Below are positions 54,322 through 63,512 of a DNA stretch of 64,000 nucleotides, piece by piece (the first letter of the stretch is position 1; each line of letters opens with the position of its first letter). Below the pieces are notes generated by a model. It made no database searches and was not told the origin of the DNA. It was given only the letters and a program-made list of their open reading frames with translations. Source of the stretch: Synechocystis sp. PCC 7509 (GTDB taxonomy: Bacteria > Cyanobacteriota > Cyanobacteriia > Cyanobacteriales > Chroococcidiopsidaceae). Location: contig NZ_KI966369.1 of NCBI RefSeq assembly GCF_000332075.2, positions 88,259 to 152,258 of the forward strand, read 5' to 3'. Both the position numbers and the translations under genes were made by a program.

Positions 54322-54739
54322 CTAGATCAATTATAACTTAATCTTATCCATGCTTGAAGCAGAAACAAGCTACTTATTATCATTATTTTGGGTTTGGATC
54401 GGGTCTCCACTTAATTTTTGCAAAAGATATCATGCTCTGTTTATAACTAGCAATTAAAATCTATCTCAAGGCAAGTTCAAATAAAACCAGAACCAAAAAA
54501 TTGGCTGAAAATATAATCTAGTTTTTGCGCGTCAGAAAAGATGACTGACATAGTTATCGGTTTGGCTTAAATTAATAGCAGATTAAGCGCTACCCTTAAA
54601 TGTTGTTTAGCAAAACTCTTACTCCTAAAGAATCTAATAGCTAACTGCTATTTTTTAAAAGTGATCATATCTCTAGGTAGTCGTCCTCTAGCAATGGTCT
54701 GATTATAATCAATCTTTAAAGTTCACTAAGGTTTAGAGT
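54322..54739. other. Intergenic region without a recognisable gene
   Basis: About 420 bp of AT-rich sequence upstream of the CPA1 antiporter. No coding frame, repeat or named regulatory element was seen. It presumably holds the antiporter promoter. Confidence 0.4.
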
Positions 54740-55975
54740 ATGGTACTTGAATCAGCAATAGGCGAAGTAGCAATTGAAACAAACTTAAAGCAGTTTCTTT
54801 TGGTACTGGCAGTCTCTTTAAGCGTAGCAACGCTGCCACAAATATTTAGCTGGTTTCGCCAAATTCCTTACACCTTACTACTTGTAATTGTCGGCTTAGG
54901 GTTGGCGTTTGTTGATGTTCGCCTAGTAGAACTTTCCCCCAGCTTAATCCTATCAATTTTTCTGCCACCGTTACTATTTGAAGCTGCCTGGAATGTGAAA
55001 TGGTCGGACTTGAAGCAAAGCTTAGTACCGATTTGCCTCTACGCCGTTGTGGGAGTCGTTGTTTCGATTGTGGGGATGGCACTTAGTCTAAATCAACTGG
55101 CAGGACTATCACTAACTACGGCTTTACTCGTAGGAGCTATTTTATCTGCGACCGATCCAGTTTCGGTCACAGCTTTGTTTCGAGAATTGGGTGTAGGTAG
55201 TCGTCTGACTACACTAATGGAAGGTGAAAGCTTATTTAACGACGGGATGGCGGTGGTTGCCTTTGGTTTTTTGGTGGCACTACCTTTAGGAAAGGCTGAA
55301 TTAGCATTTCAACCAATTGTGGGGCAATTGTTGACCGTTATAGGAATTGGCGTAGCAATGGGGAGCTTAATTGGATATGGCATCTCCTACTTTACGCAAA
55401 GATTTGATTTGCCCTTGGTGGAACAGTCGTTAACGTTAGTTGCTGCTTACGGTACTTACTTAATTATTGAAGATTTAGGTGGTTCTGGAGTAATTGGGGT
55501 GGTGACCACGAGTTTGATACTAGGTAACTTTGGTTCTCGCATCGGCATGAATCCCCGCACTCGGATTATTGTCAGCGAGTTCTGGGAATTTCTAGCGTTT
55601 TTCGTCAACTCGATTATGTTTCTGCTCATTGGGGACCAAGTTCATTTTTCCACACTGGGAGACAACATAGTAATTATTAGCGTGACAGTTATAGCAATGA
55701 TTTTGATGCGGGCGATCTCTATTTATACCCTCAGCAGTATCAGCAATTACTTTGTCAAACCTGAAATTGGGTTATCCGAGCAAACTATACTTTGGTGGGG
55801 AGGTTTGCGCGGTTCTGTTTCTATTGCCTTGGCATTGAGCGTACCCGTTTGTTAAATGTCAAGTGTTTTAACGTGTCGCGACAGAGTATTGTCGGTTAGT
55901 TGACGCGAAAAGGAAGTTCAGATCGAAACGACAACTACAGATCGCTTGCGAATAGAAACATAAAAAATAGCTCGG

Positions 55976-56806
55976 TTAGGATGATTGAGAATTATTCGAG
56001 CGATTAGTAGCAGCCTGACGACGGTAGCTGTCAGACTTAATCTCAAAGATCGTGCCATGATGAACTAAGCGGTCTACAGCAGCAACCGTCATCATTGAAT
56101 CGGAAAAAATCGTATCCCACTGACTGAAAGGCTGATTAGCAGTGATGAGAAGACTTTTGCGCTCATAGCGATGAGCAATCAACTCAAACAAGACCGAAGT
56201 TTCCGCCTCAGACTTTTTGACATAGCCCAGATCGTCAAGCACCAGCAAGTCGAAGCGGTCGAGCTTTCTGAGTAAAGCTGGCAGTTGCAATTGCAGTTTA
56301 GCGTGCTGCAACTCTTGGACTAGAGCATTAGCCGCAAAGAACTTAGCCCGCTTGCCCAACTCCACCATCCGACGAGTTAAACCAGCAGCCAGATGAGTCT
56401 TCCCTACTCCAGAGGGACCAAAAATTAGACAATTTCCAGCCCGCTCCAACCAAGCAGGATCTTCAGCCAACTGCATTAGCGGTGCAGGATTGAACTGAGG
56501 GCAATGCCTAAAATCAAAGTTGGAAAAACTTTTTGCGGTGGGAAGTTGAGCTTCGGCGAGGGTCCGTTGCAACCGGAGCGCGTTGCGGCGATGTGTTTCT
56601 TGTTCGCATAATGCTAGTAAGAATTTGGCATAAGACCATTGCTCCTGTATAGCCTGGTGTTCCAATGATTCCCAGTGAGCGAGCATATGAGTCAGTTTGA
56701 GTTGCTTGAGGTAAAGAATTAGCTGCTGGTGAGGACTGGGGGCTATTATTGGGGAAATCGGACTGGGGATTATGCCCGTGGGGTTTGGACTCAATGAGTT
56801 GGTCAT
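55976..56806 (-). CDS. istB: IS21 helper ATPase IstB
   Basis: 276 residues of the AAA+ IstB/DnaC family. The helical N-terminal domain contains QLKLTHMLAHWESLEHQAI. The Walker A is GPSGVGKTHLAAG, the Walker B LLVLDDLGYV, then sensor-like SLLITANQPFSQW and the C-terminal DRLVHHGTIFEIKSDSYR. IstB remodels target DNA and stimulates IstA. The first 25 residues (Pro/Ser-rich) may not be translated if an internal start is used. It overlaps the istA frame by about 290 bp. Confidence 0.92.
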   Translation of the reverse strand: MTNSLSPNPTGIIPSPISPIIAPSPHQQLILYLKQLKLTHMLAHWESLEHQAIQEQWSYAKFLLALCEQETHRRNALRLQRTLAEAQLPTAKSFSNFDFRHCPQFNPAPLMQLAEDPAWLERAGNCLIFGPSGVGKTHLAAGLTRRMVELGKRAKFFAANALVQELQHAKLQLQLPALLRKLDRFDLLVLDDLGYVKKSEAETSVLFELIAHRYERKSLLITANQPFSQWDTIFSDSMMTVAAVDRLVHHGTIFEIKSDSYRRQAATNRSNNSQSS

Positions 56807-58277
56807 AGCTAGAGAGATCGTGTTGTGTAACGGTCAATTGTGGAAAACTTTCAAGACAATGCTGCCGAAATTGCTGTTGGAGTCTTTTTAGAGTTAGGGT
56901 TTGAGCTTTTAATTCTCGTTCTAAATAGTCAGCGACAGCCGCTTCTTGGTTTTGGATGGCGGCAATATACAGGGCTTCGACCATCAACACGGCTGCCGTA
57001 TCTAAATCAAATTGAGCAGTCAATTCTAACCATCGTTCTCGAAATGCTGGAGTGGGTAGTAAGTCTTGTTGCCAGGTGCAGTAAATAAAGGCTCTGGGCT
57101 TGCGGCGCAAACCTTCAATTATATGTCTGTAGTTAATGCACCGCCCCCGTCGTTTATCGGGATCAGTCACCCGCAGTCGTGGTAGCTCGACTACTAATTG
57201 CGTACCCAAATAGCCTAAAATTCGGTCGTGATAAAGGTGTAATTCTAATTGTCGTCCAATCAATCGGGATGGCACTGTATAAAGAATGCACCGAACTTCA
57301 ACCGTGCTTCTGGTGCTGACGCAAGCGGTTAAAATTTCATAGTCAGGAATGCGATATTTTGGTAATGATTGGAGATGGGGTTTTTCCTGCTCATACTTCT
57401 GTTGACACCGCTGATTGAGTTTGGCAACCGCGCCTTCAATCAGTAATCGATATTTCTCCAGGCTTTGGAAATCATTACTACCACGCAAGTAAATTGCTTG
57501 TTTAATCCGATTTTTGAGATGCCCGTGGGGAGATTCAATTGCCCCATTTTCATGGGCAACGCTTGTATTGTTGCGGGTTGGCTGCATTCGGTAATGGTCG
57601 CACAGATCATCGTACAGACGGGTTAAGGATTTGTTTCCTCCTAGATTTCGATATGCTGCGCTTAGACTATCTGTCCGATGTTGTTTGGGTACTCCACCAC
57701 ATGCTGTGAGTGCATTTTGCAATCCTTCAGCGAGGGCGATGAAGCTTTCTCCGCCTTGAATAATTTGGGCATATTGCCAGCCGCTATAAGCCAGTCGATA
57801 GTGATAGAGCAAATGCTCAAACGGCTTGCCAGCAATGGTTATCTCCATCCCTTTGAGTTGGGTAAAGTCGGATAGTCCCATCATGCCTGGTTCATGGCGC
57901 AACTCAAACATTACTTCTGGACTTGGCCCATGTAGAGCTTTCCAAGTTTGAACTCGTCGTTGAATCGTTCGCAGGACTTGGGTATATTTGCCTGGATAAG
58001 TGTCTTGTAGATATTCAAACAGGGTCATCGGTTTGAGCCGAGGTTCCTTTTTGAGCATTGGCTCTAGTTCTTTGTCCCATACCTCCCCTAATGGATCTTG
58101 GGTGCTGCTATGACTTTTGACTTTACCACGATTGGGTTGATGTTGCCCGGCTTCAATGCGTTGACCCGTTCGCTCGGATATTTCAGCGATGCACGCTGCG
58201 TTGGCTTGTGTTAAGCCAATTTCTCTTGCGTTCATATACGCTCTTTTTTGGTATAAATGGATAGTTTTTCTTGACAC
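56514..58277 (-). CDS. istA: IS21 transposase IstA
   Basis: 587 residues with the N-terminal HTH (NAREIGLTQANAACIAEISERTGQR). The DDE core has GMMGLSDFTQLKGMEI (Asp 1), GGVPKQHRTDSLSAAYRN (Asp 2) and VAHENGAIESPHGHLKNRI (Glu). A beta-barrel domain and long helical tail follow. The last 95 or so residues overlap istB and look less family-like. An upstream reading in another frame (from about 58389, a Lys-rich stretch) precedes the start and could extend the protein by frameshifting, but this is not required. Confidence 0.9.
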   Translation of the reverse strand: MSRKTIHLYQKRAYMNAREIGLTQANAACIAEISERTGQRIEAGQHQPNRGKVKSHSSTQDPLGEVWDKELEPMLKKEPRLKPMTLFEYLQDTYPGKYTQVLRTIQRRVQTWKALHGPSPEVMFELRHEPGMMGLSDFTQLKGMEITIAGKPFEHLLYHYRLAYSGWQYAQIIQGGESFIALAEGLQNALTACGGVPKQHRTDSLSAAYRNLGGNKSLTRLYDDLCDHYRMQPTRNNTSVAHENGAIESPHGHLKNRIKQAIYLRGSNDFQSLEKYRLLIEGAVAKLNQRCQQKYEQEKPHLQSLPKYRIPDYEILTACVSTRSTVEVRCILYTVPSRLIGRQLELHLYHDRILGYLGTQLVVELPRLRVTDPDKRRGRCINYRHIIEGLRRKPRAFIYCTWQQDLLPTPAFRERWLELTAQFDLDTAAVLMVEALYIAAIQNQEAAVADYLERELKAQTLTLKRLQQQFRQHCLESFPQLTVTQHDLSSYDQLIESKPHGHNPQSDFPNNSPQSSPAANSLPQATQTDSYARSLGIIGTPGYTGAMVLCQILTSIMRTRNTSPQRAPVATDPRRSSTSHRKKFFQL

Positions 58278-59033
58278 TAGACTTTTTCTCTTTGCGGGGA
58301 GATTTTCTAGTGTCTTTCTTTTTGGTTGACTTTGATTCTACTTTTGGTTCATTCAGCGTCCATCTTACAAAATCGCTTCTTTGTCTCACCTACCCGCCAA
58401 TACCCTGTCATAACCCGCCATTAACAGTGTCGTCTAATACCCGTTGCCCTACCAGAGCGAGATAAGATTATTGCTACAGTGTTCGGCGTGGTTCTGTTTA
58501 CTCTGCTATTTCAGGGATTAACTATCAAACCTTTAGTACAAAAGCTAAGATTAACGGGCGATCAGCCCTTACGCCAGCAGTATATGGAATTTGTAGCGCG
58601 TCAAGTTGCCCTTGAGCGCGTTTTACAACATCTGAAAACAAACCATCGTCCAGGTGTAGAGCCAGAATTTTACCGTTATCAAGAAGCATTGCTTAAAGAC
58701 GGTATCGAAGATATCCAATTAGAAATTAACCAGTTACAACAGGAATACCCTAATCTCCAAAGCTTTATAACAGACCAATTGCGGGAAGAACTACTGGCAA
58801 TTGAAGCAAATACCTACGCTGAATTTGTCAAAGCAGGACGGTTGAGTAAAGAGCTATCTCCTTTGCTATCAGAATTACTACACACTGGCAATGAGAAAGT
58901 CAGTTAAGTAACTACAAACTACTCCATGAAATCAAGCAATCGTTCTAACGTCATTTTCTCATTACATTTATAGTAGTCGCCAGTTCAATCAAGATGTAAA
59001 ATAGGGGGTAATTAAACAGTAGTGCGATCTCGC

Positions 59034-59074
59034 GCGAACCAAACCTTCTTGAGGAAGCAATTGTTTTGGTTCGC
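59034..59074. terminator. Possible bidirectional terminator hairpin
   Basis: GCGAACCAAA (59034-59043) pairs perfectly with TTTGGTTCGC (59065-59074), with an inner CTTC-TTGAG-GAAG hairpin. It lies between the converging antiporter and ion-channel genes. No long U-run follows, so this is tentative. Confidence 0.45.
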
Positions 59075-59346
59075 TGGCTCGATCTCGTTTCCTCATCTAA
59101 ATAAATATCCTGCGAAAAAACTTTAAATATTTACGGTTCTAATTTCCGCTCGGATAGCGTCTGAATCTCATAACGTAAAGCTTTAATATCAGCGTGCAGT
59201 AGTTCTAGAGATTTAGCCCCGGCTATTTCCGCTTCTTCGTCATCCGCATCGCGACCGACAAAAAATGTAGTGATCGCTGCTGTTAAGTAACCAAATACGG
59301 CAAAAGCATACAACGATAGGCAAAAGCAAAGCACTTGCCCTTCTGG

Positions 59347-60763
59347 CAGCAATTCTCATTATGGAAAATCAACTGGAGTTGGGAGGGACTGCCAACTCTA
59401 GTCCTTCAATCATGAAGGTGAGCAAATGATCCCAATTCTCGAACAATAAATAGCGCGTCAAGGCACGCAGATCGTCAAAGAACGTCTTGCGGGTGGGCAA
59501 ATGTTGACGCAACAAGCGGTACTTGTGATCGAGTAATTCCAGCAGCGTATGAAATAGGAGCGACAGGAGGTTGAAGGTTGCCAGCAGCGAAGCGAGGTGC
59601 TGTTTGCCATGTCCGAAATTGTGTTCCAGGTTGTAGCCCTTGGTTTTCAGCGTGTTGTTGTTTTCGTTTTCCACCTTCCACCGGGTGCGCCCCGATTGCA
59701 CAATCGCTGCCACGGTTTGGTCGGTGATCCAGTGGTCTGTAGCAAAGGCATTTTTATAGAGTTGCTTGCCATCGGCACGGGTGACGGTGATTTCACACCA
59801 ATTAACCAGCAGTGCATCGTCATCGTCGCGCAAGGCCACTTGATTGAGGTAGCGGTAAGTATAAATTTCCTCAGTTTTGCCCGTCCACCGTTTGCAGACG
59901 ACTGTGGGTAAGACGATGCCGTCCAAATGCTCATACAGGGTTTGGTGCGAGTTAGGACGGCAGACCAAAATGAAGTGGAACGATTCGCGCCGCAAGGCTT
60001 CACAGAACGGCTCGTGACAATAGAGGTCATCGCCTAAGACCGTGATTCGCTGCGCCCGATACTTCTGGGCGTGAGTCGTCAACCAGCGTTTTGCCGCTGC
60101 GATCTCACAATCCTGCTTGTCGTGTCCATCTTGCGGCACGATGAACTCCGGCGCTAAGGGCAACACCGTCGAGCGTCCTGGACTAACGATGACCGGAGTA
60201 ACGGCAGCATGAAAGTATCGCACTGTCCCATCTTTGGCAGTCTGCGTTGAACAATGGGGACACGCAATCGTGTGGGAACTGAAGTACTCCACCCCATCCA
60301 TTGCCACTAGCAGCGTGTCATCAAACGCCCGCATCTCGCTCAAGCGTCCTGCTTCGTCCAACAAGAGCAAAATTTCCTCAAACACCGGAAACACGCACTG
60401 CGGTTCGACCCCATCAAGCAGATCCCGAATTTGGTTGTCGCACGGGATTTGATGCACCCCAAACAAGCTCTGGGCGTTGCTTCTTCCTTTCGTGTCTGTC
60501 ATCGTCCGTTGATACGATAAGAACGAGGGACTTTGCGTAAAAAACACACCCAAAGCGCTCAATGCCGCATCTTCCATGCCATAGCGCCTGTTTTTCCCCG
60601 TGCGCTTGTCTGGTAACGTTTGCAGCACCTCGTGAAAGAACCTGATGATACCGTCGAACTTGCTCTTGGGGGTCAACGTCTTCGACTCGGTGAGCTTTTG
60701 ACTCTCTTACCTTACCCCGTTCTCACCGCCCTGAATAGTCAAAAGTCATAATGAGAATTGCTG
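59347..60763 (-). mobile_element. 1.4-kb IS with 9-bp target duplication
   Basis: Inverted ends CAGCAATTCTCATTATG at 59347 and CATAATGAGAATTGCTG ending at 60763, with CCCTTCTGG duplicated at 59338-59346 and 60764-60772. It carries one intact transposase. The 17-bp perfect ends and intact frame suggest a recent insertion. Confidence 0.92.
59369..60676 (-). CDS. DDE transposase (ISNCY/ISAs1-like)
   Basis: 435 residues. The DDE features are TLLVAMDGVEYFSSHTIACPHCS (Asp 1, with a C-x-x-C pair), ITVLGDDLYCHEPFCEAL (Asp 2) and GRTRWKVENENNNTLKTKGYNLEHNFGHGK (Glu with the trailing basic residues). The C-terminus is helical. It resembles transposases filed as ISNCY or near ISAs1; the 9-bp duplication suits the latter. 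The exact family is undecided. The frame is intact. Confidence 0.82.
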   Translation of the reverse strand: MTPKSKFDGIIRFFHEVLQTLPDKRTGKNRRYGMEDAALSALGVFFTQSPSFLSYQRTMTDTKGRSNAQSLFGVHQIPCDNQIRDLLDGVEPQCVFPVFEEILLLLDEAGRLSEMRAFDDTLLVAMDGVEYFSSHTIACPHCSTQTAKDGTVRYFHAAVTPVIVSPGRSTVLPLAPEFIVPQDGHDKQDCEIAAAKRWLTTHAQKYRAQRITVLGDDLYCHEPFCEALRRESFHFILVCRPNSHQTLYEHLDGIVLPTVVCKRWTGKTEEIYTYRYLNQVALRDDDDALLVNWCEITVTRADGKQLYKNAFATDHWITDQTVAAIVQSGRTRWKVENENNNTLKTKGYNLEHNFGHGKQHLASLLATFNLLSLLFHTLLELLDHKYRLLRQHLPTRKTFFDDLRALTRYLLFENWDHLLTFMIEGLELAVPPNSS

Positions 60764-61363
60764 CCCTTCTGGAGTCCTAGGCCAGTATTCCGAACCCATT
60801 GTCGTCATCAGCATCGCCGTCCACCACAGTGCCGTGCCGTAGTTATTTAGACCACGCCCATCAGGAATATTGCTCTCAAACGCATACATCCCGGCGGCTC
60901 CAACTAGGGTAATGACTAAGGTTGTGGTTACAACGTAGCCGAAGCCGCGACGACCTAAACTAGCACTAATTGCCCGCATCCCCCGATTTGTGCGTGTAAT
61001 TACTCGTAGTAACCTGATACCACGAACTGCCCGTGCCGTATTTAGCACCCGCAAAACGCGCCCAAACCTAAACAGGCGCAGCGCTGGTAGTGGTAAGGAA
61101 ATAACTGTTAGCCAATTGCGTTGAAGATAAGTAAGCTTATGTGGAGCTAAGGTAAATTCGAGGATAAAGTCAAGAATAAAAATTATCCAAATAACCGTGC
61201 CACTTGCTTGGAGTAAAGGATTCAAGCCCCAGATTAACTCAACAACAAATAGCGCCAACCACACGAAACCTAGCACGAGCATTGGGGTTTCCAGCCAGTC
61301 TTCCAACTGTTGCAGGATTTCCTGCCGTTCTCGATTAAGTATCTGTTTTTCTGCGGTTTTCAT

Positions 61364-61688
61364 TTAGTAATGGTTTTTTAGCAATCGTAGCTTCTGCGAG
61401 GTTATTTCTTCAAACGGCGTTACCCAATTGGTAATAGGTAATGGAAGAAAAATTCATCACACTTTCAGCAAAGTCCTTCAAACAAGTTCGATGGCACTAC
61501 GATTAACGATCACTCATTTTGGAATATTATCGTCGTGAAGATGCATCGCGGGTTCGTATTCCAAATAAACCAATGCAGACCTCCAATCTAGGATAGCTGT
61601 AACAGTTCTAGAGAAGCTGATACCATACCTACCGCCGACAATATGAAGGATAGACGATAAATCTGAAGAATTTGGAAAGTGTGCCATC
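61364..61688. other. Intergenic region without a recognisable gene
   Basis: About 325 bp between the channel start and the DUF3611 stop. It should contain the channel promoter. No repeat or coding frame was recognised. Confidence 0.4.
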
Positions 61689-62261
61689 TCAATCTAACCA
61701 TTCAAGTAAACCAAGCGAAGTAGTACCCCCTACCAAATGAGCGCCAATTAAATTTACATTTGCCAGCACTACAAAAATATCTAACGAACGAATCACATTT
61801 TCTGGTCTATAAACTGCTACCCCTTGAGGTATTGCTAATGAGCGTGCTAGTAATGCGATCACCGTTGTTTCAGATGCTAAAAACGCTAATAATAGCCCTA
61901 CGGCGCTAATGATTAACCCAATTTGCAATACTCGAACTATGTCTTCTCTTTTCGGGTGGGTTTCTACATCTGGTGTTTGCAAGCGCCGGGCTAAACGTCT
62001 ATAACGAAAAGCCAAATAAATTCTCACAGCAAGCAATAAAATTCCTACAATTCCTAAAAAGATGCCCAATCCAATCGCAGGATTAGTTGCTTGTGTGGCA
62101 GAGTTACGACTAAAAATAGCTAACAACAAAACTATTCCCGAAAAACCACCTAGCGCTAACTGCATCCAAAAACTAAATCGGCTGACTACACGAAAAATAG
62201 CAGCAAATTTTTGTTTAGTTGGAGCAGGTAAATAGGAATTTAATTTATTTGATGTATTCAT
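61689..62261 (-). CDS. DUF3611 membrane protein
   Basis: 190 residues, a cyanobacterial/chloroplast-type DUF3611 family member. Four membrane helices lie at about 32-52, 60-82, 112-135 and 155-175 (FWMQLALGGFSGIVLLLAIF, GLGIFLGIVGILLLAVRIY). The conserved RVVSRFSFW and ENVIRSLDIFVVLANVNLIGAHLVG stretches are present. The function is unknown. It closes the ion/membrane gene cluster. Confidence 0.9.
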   Translation of the reverse strand: MNTSNKLNSYLPAPTKQKFAAIFRVVSRFSFWMQLALGGFSGIVLLLAIFSRNSATQATNPAIGLGIFLGIVGILLLAVRIYLAFRYRRLARRLQTPDVETHPKREDIVRVLQIGLIISAVGLLLAFLASETTVIALLARSLAIPQGVAVYRPENVIRSLDIFVVLANVNLIGAHLVGGTTSLGLLEWLD

Positions 62262-62345
62262 AGCTGTTAAATGAGTGATGAGATGATTCTTACTACTTCA
62301 ATTAGAGGTAGTAAAAGGTAATTGTTCTGGTCTAATTGTGAGAGT

Positions 62346-62537
62346 TTAAGTTGAACCGTCCCTCTGTACTTGGATAGGGATTGTATTACCTAAAGGTGTT
62401 ACTTCTACTTGGTCTTGTACTTGCTCGGCATTTTGAATTATTACTCCTTTAATCTGAGTAATAATGTCACCTGGACGTAAGCCAGCCTTTGCTGCTGGAG
62501 AGTTACGCGCTACATCCACAATCAAAATTCCTTCATT
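62346..62537 (-). pseudogene. PDZ-domain tail of an HtrA/HhoA-type protease
   Basis: A minus-strand frame of 63 codons reads EGILIVDVARNSPAAKAGLR, then PGDIITQIKGVIIQNAEQVQ, ending IPIQVQRDGST. This is a typical PDZ domain of the cyanobacterial HtrA/HhoA/HhoB protease family. A stop lies immediately upstream and the protease domain is absent, so it is a C-terminal relic. Confidence 0.75.
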
Positions 62538-62624
62538 TCAGTTAACTTTAAAACCAAGGTTACTTTGATTGATTTACTATCGTAAATCAGCAGTCAATTC
62601 AATCAGTCGAACCCCTAAATAAGG

Positions 62625-62897
62625 ATGTTCAACACTCCGGTAATGGAGTTTGAGAACCGCTCTGCCGTTTATTAAGCTTTACAGCGCGCGAAGTCTGTCG
62701 GGATGATGAAATCATCCGACGAGCTTCGCATGAAAGTAGGCAAAGCTGATTTCTCTGACTACTTAATTGGTGCAATTGCTCATCAAGCTGGGTGTTCTAC
62801 TACCTATTCTTTTGACCATAAGCTGATTGGTGAGAAAGGCTTCCAGTATCAACGCATTTCCGACAATACAATAGATAGCGACCGGGTAAAAAGTTGA
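62625..62897 (+). pseudogene. VapC-type PIN toxin remnant
   Basis: The frame reads MFNTPVMEFENRSAVY, a TAA in place of the usual Gln, then ALQRAKSVG ... GKADFSDYLIGAIAHQAGCS, which carries the acidic PIN motif, and TTYSFDHKLIGEKGF. The N-terminal half with the first catalytic Asp is missing. No antitoxin gene is seen beside it. Confidence 0.75.
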
Positions 62898-62904
62898 TTC
62901 CTTT

Positions 62905-63050
62905 ATGACCAAGCTTCCCCCACGCAAACCTCCTAACGCATCTCGCCGCGAACGCGAATTCCTCTACCTTCATGAAGTCGATGCTCTGATTGCTGCCACA
63001 AGACAAACCCGCGCCCCCATCCGCAACCAAGCTCTAGTTATGCTCCTGTT
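62905..63050 (+). pseudogene. Integrase N-terminal fragment
   Basis: MTKLPPRKPPNASRREREFL, then YLHEVDALIAATRQTRAPIR and NQALVMLLL, resembles the start of the catalytic region of small phage-type tyrosine recombinases. These normally continue RHGLRVSE. Here the homology stops near 63050 and the frame runs into unrelated sequence. Confidence 0.65.
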
Positions 63051-63110
63051 ATGTATTACACAATATACACAACGGTCGCACAGCCTAGCTTTTTATGTCG
63101 TATTTATTTT

Positions 63111-63512
63111 CTATAACGATTTCATTTCCTCTTGTGCATTTTTCCATGTCATTGTAGTATAAGGCGCACCAAAGGTATCAGGTCGGTCAATTTTTACCAT
63201 TGGTTGATGATAGGAGTCTAGGCTTAAGTAGTTGGCAGGAATATCTAGAACAAAGCCGAATTCAACCGCTTGGGCATACCAGTGTTCAAAACCTTCTGGA
63301 TAACGAGATTTTTCTTGTTGCTGAAGGCTCTGGCTGGTCGTCCATTCTTGTTCAATAGCACGGGCTAACCAACCACCAGGGTTTTTAATATCTGCTCGTT
63401 GCAGTTGGTCAATCAATGCTGCTATCGCGGCTAAAACTGTTTCCTCGTCGCGTTGCTTAATTTTCTTACTCAAAGTGGCATTAACAGAAATACCTAACTT
63501 ATCTAATTGGGC
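63111..63512 (-). pseudogene. C-terminal fragment of an unidentified protein, possibly replication-related
   Basis: About 130 residues (DKLGISVNATLSKKIKQRDE, then VLAAIAALIDQLQRADIKNP, GGWLARAIEQEWT). The KNPGGWLARAI segment is typical of C-terminal regions of plasmid/phage replication or helix-turn-helix proteins, but I cannot assign the family. Its 5' part is cut by the IS4 end at 63513; the first codons of the open frame are IS sequence. Confidence 0.5.

Larger units (their letters stand above)
55850..58437 (-). mobile_element. IS21-family element, copy 2, complete
   Basis: 2588 bp, flanked by TACCCGTT on both sides (55842-55849 and 58438-58445), an 8-bp target duplication. The ends are TGTTAAATGTCAAG at 55850 and, on the other strand, TTAGACGACACTGTTAATGG. 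Both ends carry an internal motif GACAGRGTATTG (55880-55891 and, reversed, about 58397-58409). It encodes IstA and IstB. Confidence 0.9.
54740..58907 (+). pseudogene. CPA1-type Na+/H+ antiporter split by IS21
   Basis: The N-terminal part 54740-55849 has ten or more membrane helices, with ILSATDPVSVTALFRELG and LMEGESLFNDGMAVVAFG (ion-binding Asp) and GGLRGSVSIALALSVPV. The C-terminal part resumes at 58438-58907 with ALPERDKII, then TVFGVVLFTLLFQGLTIKPLVQKL and a helical cytosolic tail. Removing 55850-58437 and one TACCCGTT restores an unbroken frame. As it stands the product would end with PVC after the insertion point and lack the last helices, so it is probably inactive. Confidence 0.9.
59131..61363 (-). 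pseudogene. Voltage-gated-like ion channel split by an IS
   Basis: The N-terminal part (61363-60764) has a cytosolic start (MKTAEKQILNRERQEILQQL), helices S1-S3, and an Arg-rich S4 (LFRFGRVLRVLNTARAVRGIRLLRVITRTNRGMR). S5 and a pore-like loop follow (YGTALWWTAMLMTTMGSEYWPRTPEGQ). The C-terminal part (59337-59131) resumes with VLCFCLSLYAFAVFGYLTAAITTFFVG (S6) and a coiled-coil tail. Removing the insert and one 9-bp CCCTTCTGG restores the frame. The filter reads TTMGSEYWP rather than TVGYG, so selectivity is uncertain. Confidence 0.85.
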
